DNA from: Nemertoderma westbladi
Lineage: Eukaryota > Xenacoelomorpha > Nemertodermatida > Nemertodermatidae
Direction of reading: 5' to 3'
Length of the DNA: 29,447 nucleotides
Assembly: GCA_032718475.1 (NCBI GenBank)
Contig: JAUCBJ010002397.1
Location: 1 to 29,447 of the forward strand
Below, piece after piece: positions 9,920-20,925 of this stretch. Both the position numbers and the translations under genes were made by a program. Positions within the stretch are counted from its first letter, which is position 1. Each line of letters opens with the position of its first letter. Below the pieces are notes generated by a model. The model searched no databases. It had not been told where the DNA came from and saw only the letters and a program-made list of their open reading frames with translations.

Positions 9920-11239
9920 ATTCTCAGTAATCTAATTCAACCTTTTGCGTCCGTGTGTGTTTTTGCAGAAATTAATTGAAATTCCAAATACCGTAGCTTC
10001 TTTATAAATCGTTTATTGCTGTGAAACTGTGTAGTATGTAAACAACTTTAAAGAGTTAAAGTAAGATTTGAAGAAGTCTAAACATATTTAGAAACAATTA
10101 TTGATAAAGTGGAAAAATATATATTGACCAAAAGGAAACAATACAATTTTTTAAGGTTCATTTATTTATTTTCTTTTCTAATTCGGATGAATTTGATGTT
10201 CGCGACAAAATCGCCATTAAGATTTTAAAATTTACAAGATACCGGCTGTTGTAAATGCGAACGCATTGGGTACCCATCCATTCTACCCTGGGTTGTCTCT
10301 TTTACTAGCCCACAATACTACTGTAGCTGTATGAATAAGCAGCAACATTATCACTCAGTTCCATCAAATTATCTCCCTATACGTATACATTCCCATTGTG
10401 TACAGGAAAGTCCGATGCCAGAGTATAATTCATTCAGTAATTAATAGCTGTTGTTTGTTGAACAGGTCAAGGTCGCAGTGTCACGTCAATTACACTGGTG
10501 CTAAACTATTTTATAATTATCATTCCTTCAGTGCGGGCCGCACACTTTGCGCGGCAGGGCAAAATATAATTGTGCAGTCCGAAATTGCGTTGGAGGATCA
10601 TTGTGATGTAATGGGATAATTGTGCATTGAGGAAGCTATCCGTATTTTTATACTGATGGCATCCACATCCACATGTGAGGTACTTGTTAATAATAAACTA
10701 AGAAATCACATAAATAGTAGTCATTAATATATTTAAAAACTATATAACTATAACCATCGTTCCCACCCATATTTGACGAATGCCAAGTTTTCACGTTTTG
10801 GTAGAAATGTTATTAGAAATTTTATGAAGAATAATTTTCTCATTATTAAGTTTTTTATAGCGTTTATTGCTTTCTTATAATCTGTACAGATAATAATTCG
10901 TTTATTGTTTTGGTTAGATTTCGCCATTCTGTAACAAGGGTTTTCAATATTTCTTTAGTATTTAATTTGGTGCATAACGGTTTACAATTATAACAGAAAT
11001 GAAGGAAGCAGCACAATTCGGTCCCAACACTTACATATTAAGGAACCAAATTTTCCGGGGCCGAGCCGATTATGAATCATTATTATTATTATTAGTTATC
11101 GAATTTATACATATTAATATAATAGCTCCTCCAGATCTCACGGCCAGCCATACACAGTGCCAGCGGACCCAACATCATAGCTCCCACAGATCTCACGTCA
11201 GTCAATCCCTCCTTAGTTCATCCCTGTTCTCAAGTACAG

Positions 11240-11486
11240 TGCCATTGAGCGGGCGTCTGAGGAGAGTCATTGGCTATCCGGCACGTCTATTATCATCAGC
11301 AGCCTACCAAAGAACAAGTTTGTGTACAGGATAATCAAGCCGGCATAGTAGTGTCCAGCAAGTTTGAGGATCTGCCTCTGCAGGGTTGTACTGGGTCTTG
11401 GCAATGGGATGTGAGAAGAATGTGTAACATCCAGAGACCTGGTGTCCTCTGCAGTTAGAGCGCAGCATGGGATGCGATGGAACAGC
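11240..11486 (-). mobile_element. Decayed non-LTR retrotransposon fragment (minus)
   Basis: Plus-strand sequence GGCGTCTGAGGAGAGTCATT then GGCTATCC, CCAAAGAACAAGTTTGTG and CATCCAGAGACCTGGTGTCC followed by TCTGCAGTTAGAGC matches in order the antisense of the C-terminal domain seen at 18380-18670. It is more diverged than the other copies and lacks open frames. It lies head-to-head with the plus-strand relic at 11712-12335, about 225 bp away. Confidence 0.6.
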
Positions 11487-11711
11487 ACAGGCTCCACCGA
11501 TGCACGGAAACAGTATAAATTTAAAGAGCATTAGATAATTCAGCTATACAAGATTCTGGATAGCTGCTGGGTGATGAACCAGGTTTTTCCTTTGCGAAGT
11601 CAGAAATGTTCACCAGACCTCAGAACCCATGAACCATGGAAGCATAAGCCATTCACATGACTGACCTACCGGGTCCATCCAGAGATTTTATGTTATCACT
11701 ATCAATTTTCT

Positions 11712-12335
11712 GGTGGTCCATGGCTGTCCAGGATTTGGAAGTCACACAGAATTCATTAGAAACGTAAAGGTCCAATTATTTAGAGCAGCAATAGTTCCAG
11801 TACTCCTCTATGGGAGTCAATGCTGGACTCTAACTGCTGAGGACTCTGGAAGACACATTCACAAGAATGTTGCGTTGGGTTCACCTTGTCAAGTACAATG
11901 AGACACCTCCAACCAAATGCTATACAACAAAGGGTGTGTCTCTTTGGTACCCCCAAGATTACCACATAAACAAAGCCAACTCCTCTACGTAGGACATTGC
12001 TTTCGCCGTGAGAAACAGCCTGTGCACAATCTTGTGTTTTGGCACCTAATGGAGAAAACAGCGAATGACTTTCTTGAGACGCTTTTTAATGGACTCTGGA
12101 CTTAAAAATCCGAGCAATCTCGCGAAGTCACGTGTAATACGGATTTGTTGCAGCGCAATTTTTTGATAAGCCGACATAGGGACATAGACTTAATGCAGAC
12201 TGCTTTGTAAAATATCGATTATGGATTGCATGAAGGTGGCCTAACTTTTTAGGTAAGCCATTATAGCATATCTTCTCAATATGAGCTGCAATTCAACAGG
12301 CCAATTATAGATAAGGCCTAGTAGTACTACTAGTA
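11712..12335 (+). mobile_element. Decayed non-LTR retrotransposon fragment (plus), with TAG-type 3' tail
   Basis: Starts with TGTCCAGGATTTGGAAGTCA and runs through a VPVLLYGSQCWTLTAED-coding stretch, an AGGACATTGCTTTCGCC block and a CTTTCTTGAGACGC block. These follow the order of the C-terminal domain of the family. Several frameshifts break it. It ends in GGCCTAGTAGTACTACTAGTAG near 12315-12335, which resembles the TAG-rich 3' ends of the copies at 16190-16545 and 20928-21655. Confidence 0.7.
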
Positions 12336-13195
12336 GTTTAGTGTCCATGTTTTCTATCGAACTTTCCACTTTGGATGCAGCCTCCCTCCTCTATGCGATA
12401 TAGATGCTTTTGCTCTCCTTCCTTCTCGCTTCTCTCCAAGTGCAGTAAAATTAATTCAGTGAATTTCGCAAGATATAATTGTGGAATGCATGAATCTAAT
12501 GCATGAGGCTAAATTTACAACAAAATGCCAGTCAGTTGCTGTTAATATATAATAGAAGCAAAATGAAACAAGGAGATGCGTAAAATACCCACCTAGAGTG
12601 AATTTCCATCAATCTAAGTTAATGATTGGGAAACAGTATGAAACTGGATAGTGTTGCTGGAATGTGAGCCTTTTCCAATCATATCCTTATTGAGGAGTAT
12701 GTGGGACCATCGCCACCAGCTGAGAATTTGATTAGGTTTGTGAACATAAATTGTTGATTAAAGACGATATTGGATTGATTCCTATTTGTAACAATTACTC
12801 CCATATTGTTGGAGCACAGACAATTTTATATCTATAATGGCCATTCTGCTTGTGCCGCCACTAATAATTCCCGAGTTCTATTTCCTATTTCCAACAGCGA
12901 ACCTACGGACAGCGTTACAGAAGAGTAGTGAAAATATACTAAATAAAGTCGCTTTAAAGTCAATAGGTACGCATTTTCGTTTAACGCTCATCATATAAGG
13001 AAAAGCCATTACTATTTATATTAATCTTTCGTTGAATGGGGGAAAATGCACCTGCATACATATTTCTGCTGATTTTTTCTCTTAGTATATGGTAAAGATA
13101 TACTGTTATAAGATGAAACAGAGGGGTTCTTAAATGGTCGTTAAATGAAACATTGCCGTTAAAAACAATTAATTTAGTGAATAAGTAAATATATC

Positions 13196-13460
13196 AAATA
13201 AAATATTTATAATATAATATAATAAATAAATATATATAATATAATATAATAAATATATATAATATAATATAATATAATAAATATATATATATAATATAAT
13301 ATAATATAATATAATATAATATAATATAATATAATATAATATAATATAATATAATATAATATAATAAATATATATAATATAATATAATATGATAAATATA
13401 TATATATAATATAATATAATATAATAAATATATATAATATAATATAATATAATAAATATA
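13196..13460. repeat. ATAAT pentamer array with AAATATATAT spacers
   Basis: Runs of ATAAT repeated from two to about fifteen times are separated by AATAAATATATAT spacers. The longest uninterrupted pentamer block is near 13290-13370. Open frames of over 100 codons across it are low-complexity artefacts. Confidence 0.95.
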
Positions 13461-13782
<322 letters not shown>

Positions 13783-13895
13783 TAAATATATATATATAAT
13801 ATAATATAATAAATATATATAATATAATATAATAAATATATATAATATATATAATAAATATATATAATATAATATAATAAAATATAATAACCGAT
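13783..13895. repeat. Second ATAAT/ATAAATATAT array
   Basis: Same unit and spacer as 13196-13460, but shorter. It begins AATAAATATATATATATAAT and ends near AAAATATAATAACC. Confidence 0.9.
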
Positions 13896-15071
13896 ACCTA
13901 TAACAACAACAGAAGAAGTTCTCGCAGAATATTTTGTTATTATTTTTATGTTTACTGTCTTTGTGTGATAACTTTAGGTCGAAACACCATAATACTAACT
14001 CGCTCGATTATTAATTTGTTCTTATTTTCTAACATAATATAAACTGATTCTAAATACATTTTTCTTTAACAACTAAGAAAATTCTAACCTCTGTATCACT
14101 TTTGTAATTTTTTTTAAGTTTTTATATTTAAATAATTCACTTAAAGTGGTTGTTCCAGTACTGAATAATGGCATCGGATGTAAATATGTTGAAGGAATAG
14201 TTATTAATTGAGATGATGCTTCTTTAATTTCCAATAAATATTCAGAAAGAAAAAGATTTACCCTCTCGATCTAACTCTGCTGCTGCTGATGTAAATAAGT
14301 TCAATGAGTTGTTATGGGGTTGAGGCGTATTCGTTTGCATTTGATGGTATGATAGTAATTACATTGGAGGTGATTAGAATACGAATCTAGTAGGGTTTCC
14401 AATCCCACAAACATTCGATACGACCTCAACTGGCTTCCCGATAAGTAGCAGGGAAATCAGACGAAGTAAAAATGATTAAATCAATACATCTCCATTGCAC
14501 TACTAGAGATACAGCTAGTGTGGACAGTAGATAACACGTTAGAAAGGGACTTCTCACGCAATTGATTGCTATATCATATAGAACATGTCATGAGCGTCCC
14601 CATTAACTCTGATTTATTTGCTTGGGCTACCTAATCAAATATTCACATTGCAGAACATGAGGATATATTATACTGACATTTAAAATCATAAATATTTAAT
14701 GATTTTATAACGGGCTTCATATTGTACGTATTCAATTGAGTTTATGCCACTTGGTACCTAATTGTTGTACCATGTTTTTCATGCCGGAAACATCTGATCA
14801 TTTCATGCATATAGAATCAAAATAGATTGATGACTTAAAGTTAATCTGCCTATTACCCAAGAGCGATTTTATTCGTTGCACTAAAACTTTCTGAAGTCGA
14901 GTGAAATACATTTTTTTCCATCATTTCCATCTGCTGGTGGATGAATGAGTGGTTTCATTATACATCGATGGGCACAACTTATTCAGTTGGCGGTTCTACA
15001 AATCCACTCTTATCAGCTAATTTGAAGCAAATGTTTAAGTAAGACCAAAAATGACCAAGAATAAGTAATAA

Positions 15072-15103
15072 ATACACATATACATATACATACATACATA
15101 CAT
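15072..15103. repeat. CATA tetranucleotide microsatellite
   Basis: Short run of CATATACATATACATACATACATACATATA type, about 30 bp. Confidence 0.85.
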
Positions 15104-15463
15104 ATATTGCGGCTTTTTTCAACGTCTAAATGTGAAATTTATAAACACGGAAAGGATTGTAAGTTGTACTAGGCTTAATATGTTTAATGGTTTTTAATAG
15201 TGCATACTGTTGGTGCTGATCAGGCCTACTGGGCTGACAGCTACAGGCAGCACCACATTACTGACTGCCATAGTGGTATAATGATCTGGGGACCCTGATC
15301 TGAACTTATGTGAACCTGATATGTGAAAGATATATATATATAAATCATTGTAAATCACTTTCCATCATGAATTACAATATATGCGAATAATAATTATAAT
15401 ATTCAATAAAAATATTAGATTCAAATAAATATTAGCCATGATGGAACATGATGGGTTTCTTAC

Positions 15464-15684
15464 CTTAATTTATGGTCTTTAAAAAAAGCGTAAATTACCA
15501 ATGAGTTTCCCAGTGTCGTGAATAGACTCAGTATTGACATTAGACACCCCAGTATGATAGTAACTGGTAGAGACCATTTCCATTTGTGGAAATCAACAAC
15601 ATCCGAAATTGATGAATTTGATAAAGTATAGTTCAATTCAAGGAAGTTATTATCACTCAATGATAATATTGTCGTTACAGCCAT
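15464..15684 (-). CDS. Histamine H3-like amine GPCR, first coding exon (N-terminus and TM1)
   Basis: ATG at 15684-15682, on the minus strand, opens a frame to donor AG|GTAAGA at 15464/15463. The first 35 or so residues are a hydrophilic extracellular N-terminus with two N-glycosylation sequons in NYTLSNSS. TM1 follows around residues 36-64 and contains LGNSLVIYAFF with the conserved GN pair, then KDHKL before the splice. The exon ends in phase 2 and joins TM2 at 7881 to give KLRTIPN, as expected for intracellular loop 1 of class A amine receptors. A good acceptor (ACTTTTTCAG, ending at 15693) lies 8 nt upstream of the ATG, so the 5' UTR is probably split by an intron and the promoter is further upstream. 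Confidence 0.85.
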
Positions 15685-15692
15685 TACCTTAT

Positions 15693-16176
15693 CTGAAAAA
15701 GTAAATAACAGAGTTACAAGAAAATAATAGAAAATTACAAAGTAAACCCGTAAATATTATCATTAAATAAGTCATCCAACCCAATGCTATATCATAATAG
15801 AATATTAATTAAAAATCAAGAATATAACTGTAGGGTGTGAGAACCAGGTGTATCCAATACAGAATAATGGATTAAATAAAATTCAACTGACGTTCAATCA
15901 CTTCAAAAATGTTTTTATTTTTTGTGAGCTATCGATAATTCGTTTTCAAATATAGGCGATATTAAATCAAATGTAGAAAATCGTTAAAAAAGAAAGTCAA
16001 ATGTTGCTGACTGAATGAACTGTACTGCTCCGTATGTATAACCCTGCACTCCTGTGGTTTGTTTTTTGAATTAATACTAAAACTTTAAAACCTATGAGAT
16101 ACAAACTTTACATAATAAGCAAACAGATTTATCATCTGTACCAGAAAGCAAGATTCAACTTCTATACTGCAAAGAT
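15693..16176. other. Noncoding interval upstream of the receptor's first coding exon
   Basis: Probably the 3' part of a 5'-UTR intron, given the acceptor at 15694-15693. No untranslated exon or promoter could be identified. It is AT-rich with no repeat match. Confidence 0.45.
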
Positions 16177-16558
16177 TCCTCATGGTGAACATCCCAAGTA
16201 CAATGCACACATCTCCAACCAGACACTATATAACATAGGAGGTGTCTCATTGGTTCCCCCAAGTTTGACACTAGTACAAAGTCGCATCCGCTTTGCAGGA
16301 CATTGCTTTCGCAGTGAGGACCTGCCAGGGTATAATCTTGTGCTTTGGCGGCCTCATGGAGTGAATAAGCATGGTGGACAGCCCATGACTTTCTTGAGAC
16401 GCATCTTAAAGGACACTGGCCTTGAAGATGCGTATGATCTAGCAAATATCATGGGTGATAGGGAGTTGTGGCGGCGCAATTTTGTCGACAAGTCGGCACA
16501 GCATTCTTAAAATGCAGCTGCAATTCAGCAAGCCGATCCGAGTAGTCCTCATGGTGAA
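16177..16558 (+). mobile_element. 5'-truncated non-LTR retrotransposon insertion with 13-bp target duplication
   Basis: TCCTCATGGTGAA occurs at 16177-16189 and again at 16546-16558. Exactly between them lies a 356-bp 3' fragment of the retrotransposon family, ending in GCCGATCCGAGTAG. It encodes, from the second codon onward, the C-terminal domain with NAHISNQTLYNIGGVSLVPP, IRFAGHCF, NLVLWRPHG, GGQPMTFLRRILKDTGLED and GDRELWRRNFVDK, then a stop at 16508-16510. The frame is intact. It is a classic target-primed insertion. The upstream part of the frame (before 16190) is host sequence. Confidence 0.9.
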
Positions 16559-17384
16559 AGTTAAAGTAGTGGTATATTTTCTTAACCAAATCAATATATT
16601 ATTTTGAAACATTAGAACAAACCCATATTTTTTACGCATATTCTATCATCAGTAACCCCCTCCAAGTAAATTTACCCTGGAGGCTAATAACTATTACGCT
16701 GGGCCTATGTAATAATTTTAAGTTAAATATTGTACAGAGCTTATCTAGCTGGTCGAAGTTGCCAATCCCATTAATACCACTATTGGGTTCCCCGTCCATT
16801 TGTGATTGACAGAAATTAGGGGGAGAAAAATTTATGAATTCCCATAGTATGATATCCGCGTATTCATTCTCAAAGAAAGATTATTTCCAGGGCGTCGTTT
16901 TGTGGGCTGAACAAATACAAACATTTAGCAATCAGGAATTTAATATCAAAGCATGGCGATGTACTGCGCATTCAATTTCAAACTTTGCATTAACTTTAAT
17001 ACCCAAATTGATTAATTAAGTCGAGATGAATTATTCCGAAAACCGCTTCAATGAAGTTAAGTTTTGAGATCCTAAAGTGATTTGGAGGATAACTAAAGTG
17101 TCCTTGACTTAGGGAAAAGACATTGAGATGCGTTATTGTAAGCCAAAAAAAAAGAATTTTAGAAAATTATTGTTGCTTTTTACTGTAGCCCGAGAGAGGC
17201 AAACTGTAGCCTTGGAGGCGAACAACAATGATAAGAAGAAAACCTCTCGTTTTGTCTGTAGGGTCTTTTTGAAGCGAAACTTCAAAGATGAAAAAGTCTG
17301 TAATAATATGTGGAAATAAAACGACAGTGCATGTGATTGATCATTGAACATAATTACTCAAACCAAATGATTTATTATGTTAAT
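16559..17384. other. Noncoding interval, nothing recognised
   Basis: Short open frames occur on both strands around 17128-17351, but they are chance complements of each other and show no domain. A small palindrome GTAAATTTAC lies near 16665. Confidence 0.45.
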
Positions 17385-17389
17385 AAATA

Positions 17390-17446
17390 CTACTATAATC
17401 GGCCTACTACAATGAAACTGCACATTGAGATGCTATGCCAGCTTAA
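17390..17446 (-). mobile_element. Possible 3'-terminal scrap of the non-LTR family
   Basis: TACTACTATAATCGGCC followed by a CTGCA...ATGCTATGCCAGCTTA block resembles the antisense 3' end at 20920-20975 (TACTACTAGGATCGGC, CTGCAT, GAATGCTGTGCCGGCTTA). It is short and diverged. Confidence 0.35.
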
Positions 17447-18245
17447 CATATATCTAGAAGATGTATCTCTCATTCTCTAGAAACAGAGACTGGACGATAT
17501 TACAATATACCAGCGCTGGATAGGAAATGCTCCTTATGCCAGAGTAGTGATATGGAAGATGAGATCATTTTATTTTCAATTGTCCTACAGTATCTATAGT
17601 GACTTACGATCTAGATATATAGAACGACTTTTCGCAATGTTCAAAAGTTTGTTTAAAAGTTATAGTAAATTTTGTCTGGTTGTGATGCACAGTGCATGCT
17701 TAATGTATGTGGGTCATGAATATATGTTAAAACCGGAATAATGTCTAATAACAAATATATAGTCAGACCAAGTGCAAACAATATAGTGCTGGGCCGTCTG
17801 TCATGCAGTGCACCCTATGACGGTAGTGAGTATCTGACGAGGAACTACTGCTGTCCTGTCTACTCGGTAGGTAGTATCCCGAGTCTGTGTGTCTGTGTAG
17901 TCTATGACTCATGGTGAGTCATCTCTACTGTACCGTAGTCGCTGAGTATCTGCTGGTATGGGGCGAGCCATGTCGTGTGGCGAGTTCGTATCACTACACT
18001 TAACATTGGGTATTTATTTTAACATTTGTGATAGTTTTGGGTTTGTATGTACTCTATATTCTTGTATTGTATTTTCAGACTAACTTCACAGATTTATATT
18101 TATCACTTGTGCTATTTTTGGGTTTGTTCTTCACTATGTACTCTTTATTCTATTCTATGTTTTGCTTCTTGTCCAAAGACCCTTATTGGGGTATATGGAG
18201 CTTTAATAAAATAATCTAAAAAAAAACTATTTTGTCACCATCATG
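17447..18245. other. Noncoding interval, nothing recognised
   Basis: The part around 17785-18000 is less AT-rich and contains many GTGAGTATCTG and GTCTGTGTGTCTGTG words, but no feature could be assigned. Confidence 0.45.
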
Positions 18246-18344
18246 CAATCCACAATTGGCAAGCCAAATATAGCGTGAATTAAGAATGCTATGCCGGCTT
18301 ATCAACGAAGTTGAACCATCACAACTCCCTATCCACCATGACAT

Positions 18345-18875
18345 TCACGAGATTATCCGCATCATCAAGGCCAGTAGGAGGCGTCTCACGAAAGTCATGG
18401 GCTGTCCACCATGCTTATTTTCTTCATGGGACTTCCAAAGTACAAGATTATGCACTGGCTGGTCCACATGGCGAAAGCAATGTCCTGCAAAGCGGAGGCG
18501 ATTTTGTTCTAGTGTCAAGCTTGGGCGAACCAATGAGACACCTCCAATGTTATATAGTGTCTGGTTGGAGATGTGTGCATTGTACTTGACACAATGAACC
18601 CGGCGTAGCATTCTTGTGACTGTGCCATCCAGAGATTTGGTGTCCTCGGCAGTTAGAGCCCAGCATGGACTCCCATAGAGGAGTACTGGAACTACCTGGA
18701 CCTTAAGTTTCCGATTAATTCTCGGTGACTTCCAAATCCTGGAAAGCCTATTCAAGTCTGCCCATGCCTTTCCCTTACGTATTCGAAGGTCCTCACCTGA
18801 CTTCCGGATCCATGATCCCAGGTTAAAGAAGTCATCCACATGCTCAAGCATACCATCTTTTGAGCTTATGTTCAT
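18345..18875 (-). pseudogene. C-terminal domain of the retrotransposon polyprotein, frame-broken
   Basis: Visible blocks are MLEHVDDFFNLGSWI, VVPVLLYGSPCWALTAED, LDGTVTRMLRRVH, NAHISNQTLYNIGG, RLRFAGHCFRH, PVHNLVLW and KHGGQPMTFVRRL. After this point a roughly 7-bp net loss relative to the 16190 and 20928 copies shifts the frame and the normal end (KDTGLED... to the stop) is lost. The function of this region in intact elements is not established; conserved Cys and His residues suggest nucleic-acid contacts. Confidence 0.8.
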
Positions 18876-19624
18876 CCGATCAGAGACTTGTTAACTGTCA
18901 AAATTTTGGTCTTTCTGGAGTTAATAAAAAGACCAACACTAGAAGCAGCATGTTCTAATGAGCTGAGGAGCCGTTGGGCTCCCTCTAGTGATTCTGAGAG
19001 TACTCCTAAGTCATCAGCAAAGTCTAGATTATTTAGGTACTTGGCAGGATTTCCTCGACTTCTGGAGCCAGTAGGTGGAGTTATCATCACCCCATCATCA
19101 TTATGATGATCTAAGGACATGCGTAGAACATAGTCAACAACAATTATGAACAAGAATGGTGCAAGTGTGTCTCCCTGGAGGACGCCCCATAACACTTCAA
19201 ATGGTTCTGTGTCACCGTCAACAGTAGACACAAATGTTGTCGAACCATCGTATACTGATCTGATTGCTGCAATAATTTCATCAGGAATCCCATATAATGA
19301 AAGTATGCTGAACATACGTGAGCGAGAGACTGAATCAAAGGCCTTGAAGAAGTCAACAAAGATAACAGCCAGATGCCTGTCTTTCTTTTTTGATAACTCT
19401 ACAATTATCCTTCTAAGTGCCAAAATGGGCTCCATGGTCCCACGACCTTTATGGAACCCATTATGATTTCCACGGAGCAGTCTCTCAATGTGATCCCTGA
19501 TGCGATTTAATAGAATTCTATTGTATAGCTTTGCAGCAATCGAGATCAATGAGATTCCCCGAAAAGAACCAAAGAATGTTAGGTTGCCCTTCTTAGGAAC
19601 TGGCACCAACTTATTTGTTTTCAT
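18872..19624 (-). pseudogene. Reverse transcriptase domain of the non-LTR retrotransposon
   Basis: Polymerase motifs in order: PVPKKGNL, FRGISLISIAAKLYNRILLN (motif 1-2), GFHKGRGTME, AVIFVDFFKAFDSV (motif A with catalytic Asp), GVLQGDTLAPFLFIIVVDYV (motif B), and NLDFADDLGVLSES (motif C, with FADD in place of YADD), then GLFINSRKTK. The enzyme in an active element copies its RNA at a nicked chromosomal site. The 250-codon frame is open but lacks the N-terminal endonuclease and ends at an out-of-frame junction with the C-terminal domain, so this copy is dead. Confidence 0.9.
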
Positions 19625-19699
19625 TTCTTGTGGGACTCTTGTAAATTTCCTTTATGAATGCTGATAGGCTAATTGTTGGTTGGCTCTGATTGGCTGTCG

Positions 19700-20056
19700 C
19701 CATTAGTAATATATTGGCTATATTAAATATATCCTTGCCCTATCGTGAACAAAGGCAATAAAAACCATAGAGAATCGATAAGAAACATCGGCCTATTTCC
19801 TTTGTAAATTATTTTTGAACTCTAAACATTATCAACACATTTTACCGCCCGCAATGCATGAAGTGAAGAATATGTCGTCTTAGCGTATTCCTCTATACAG
19901 TAGAGTAAACATGTATAGCATACATTAGTGTTGAAAGCATTTGATGGTTGTGGGTTATTTATTGAACATACCGTATTGTGTCTTATTTTAGTACTGACTC
20001 GCTTGGAATACGTTGGCCTACTAATGATAAACGACGTATAGGCATAGTTATGGGTA
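19700..20056. other. Noncoding interval, nothing recognised
   Basis: AT-rich sequence between the retrotransposon and the palindrome cluster. No gene or repeat was recognised. Confidence 0.45.
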
Positions 20057-20060
20057 GCAC

Positions 20061-20196
20061 CTACGCGTAGTTATACGTAGCACCTACGCGTAGCTACTCG
20101 TAGCACCTACGCGTAGTTATTGTTAAAACTCTGAAACTGGTGATATATGACCCAATGTTGCGAACTACGCGTAGCTACGCGTAGGCCTACGCGTAG
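20061..20196. repeat. Cluster of six CTACGCGTAG palindromes
   Basis: The 10-bp perfect palindrome CTACGCGTAG occurs at 20061, 20084, 20107, 20165, 20175 and 20187. The first three sit in a 23-bp tandem unit (GTAGCAC + palindrome + TTATAC-like spacer). The last three are almost back-to-back. Each contains ACGCGT, so the cluster is CpG-dense in AT-rich surroundings. It could be a hairpin-prone minisatellite or subterminal repeats of an element. No element boundary was found. Confidence 0.9.
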
Positions 20197-20316
20197 GTCG
20201 AAAAGATTTACCCGATTTTATTATTATATCATGCATGAAATGTTCTATGACATGTTATCTATTTGATACTAGTATACACCATGTCCTAGAATATAGTGTC
20301 GTAATTCAGTGACACG

Positions 20317-20333
20317 CCCCCCCCCCCCCCCCC
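20317..20333. repeat. C17 homopolymer at the edge of the foldback
   Basis: Seventeen consecutive C residues immediately precede TAATTTTGG and the left arm of the inverted repeat at 20341. A poly-C junction may mark untemplated addition or a repeat boundary. Confidence 0.85.
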
Positions 20334-20340
20334 TAATTTT

Positions 20341-20617
20341 GGTAGACTCGAATCGCTAGATCGATATTTGTATCTATCCGAGCTTTTTCGACTGGAGGAT
20401 CGGTGTCTTCCCCGTGGATATTGGTTTTTCCCGGTTCCGGACATTGCCCCTACCGACAGGTGCGGTGGGCCAGACCTCGACCTCGACATGAGTTTTGCGT
20501 TACCCTCAAAAAACCTTTACCCTCCGGGAAAAACCAATATCCACGGGGAAGATACCGATCCTCCAGTCGAAAAAGCTCGGATAGATACAAATATCGATCT
20601 CGCGATTCGAGTCTACC
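20341..20617. repeat. 94-bp inverted repeat (foldback) of gag sequence
   Basis: The left arm 20341-20434 and right arm 20524-20617 are reverse complements with two mismatches in 94, separated by an 89-bp loop. The right arm continues into the gag zinc-knuckle region, so it is the original and the left arm is an inverted duplicate. Both arms encode a GKNQYPRGR...SSSRKSSDRYKYRS peptide on opposite strands. Confidence 0.95.
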
Positions 20618-20925
20618 TAAATGTACCAAATGCGGCTACGAAAGCCACGGGCCGGCTCAAACCTGCCCAGCCCAAGGTAAAACTTGCAACCGTTGTAAAA
20701 AGAGAAACCACTTTGCTAGTGTTTGTAAAAGTAAAGTGGCCGATAAATCGGAAGCATTGGTTAGCGATGAAATTTTTACCCAGGTGTCTGTTCATGTTGG
20801 ATCTTGTGTTCAAGATAAACAATCTGTCATTACTGTATTTTTGACTCTCAATTTAGATAAAAATAAACAAATTTTTGAAAGTTGTGCAATTCCGGACACC
20901 GGATCCGATACTACTACTACTAGGA
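20500..20925 (+). pseudogene. Gypsy-like LTR-retrotransposon gag/protease fragment
   Basis: The frame that includes 20403 encodes a basic Arg/Ser-rich stretch, two CCHC zinc knuckles (CTKCGYESHGPAQTC at 20622-20666, and the classic C-x2-C-x4-H-x4-C form CNRCKKRNHFASVC at 20685-20726), a spacer, and the start of an aspartic protease with active-site DTGSD at 20895-20909. In intact elements the knuckles bind element RNA and the protease cleaves the polyprotein. Just after DTGSDTT the frame runs directly into antisense non-LTR sequence at about 20920, so reverse transcriptase, RNase H, integrase and both LTRs are absent. The first part of the frame (before about 20500) is loop and inverted-arm sequence. 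BEL or another LTR clade is possible. Confidence 0.75.

Larger units (their letters stand above)
18288..19690 (-). mobile_element. Non-LTR retrotransposon (RTE-like), 5'-truncated copy with reverse transcriptase
   Basis: The largest copy of the family in the window. Read on the minus strand it starts near 19690 with a remnant of the RT N-terminal part in another frame (TISLSAFIKEIY), then the RT domain, then the C-terminal domain common to all copies. It stops near 18288 inside the 3' untranslated end, with a GCATTCTTAA-like block at 18277-18290. At least three lesions break the frame: near 19645, an extra CT at 18882-18885, and a small deletion near 18380. Clade is uncertain. The YGS-CWALT...LD linker fits RTE/CR1-like elements. 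Confidence 0.85.

Noticed and set aside
16094-16189. Front part of the 138-codon frame ending at 16510
   Set aside because: The LINE insertion begins at 16190 after the target duplication, so the earlier codons are host sequence joined by chance.
18286-18597. Plus-strand frames of 92-103 codons, and similar ones at 16155-16445 (minus) and 21018-21299 (plus)
   Set aside because: They are antisense shadows of the LINE C-terminal domain and resemble each other only because the copies are homologous.
18888-19466. Plus-strand frames of 72 and 106 codons
   Set aside because: Antisense shadows of the reverse transcriptase.
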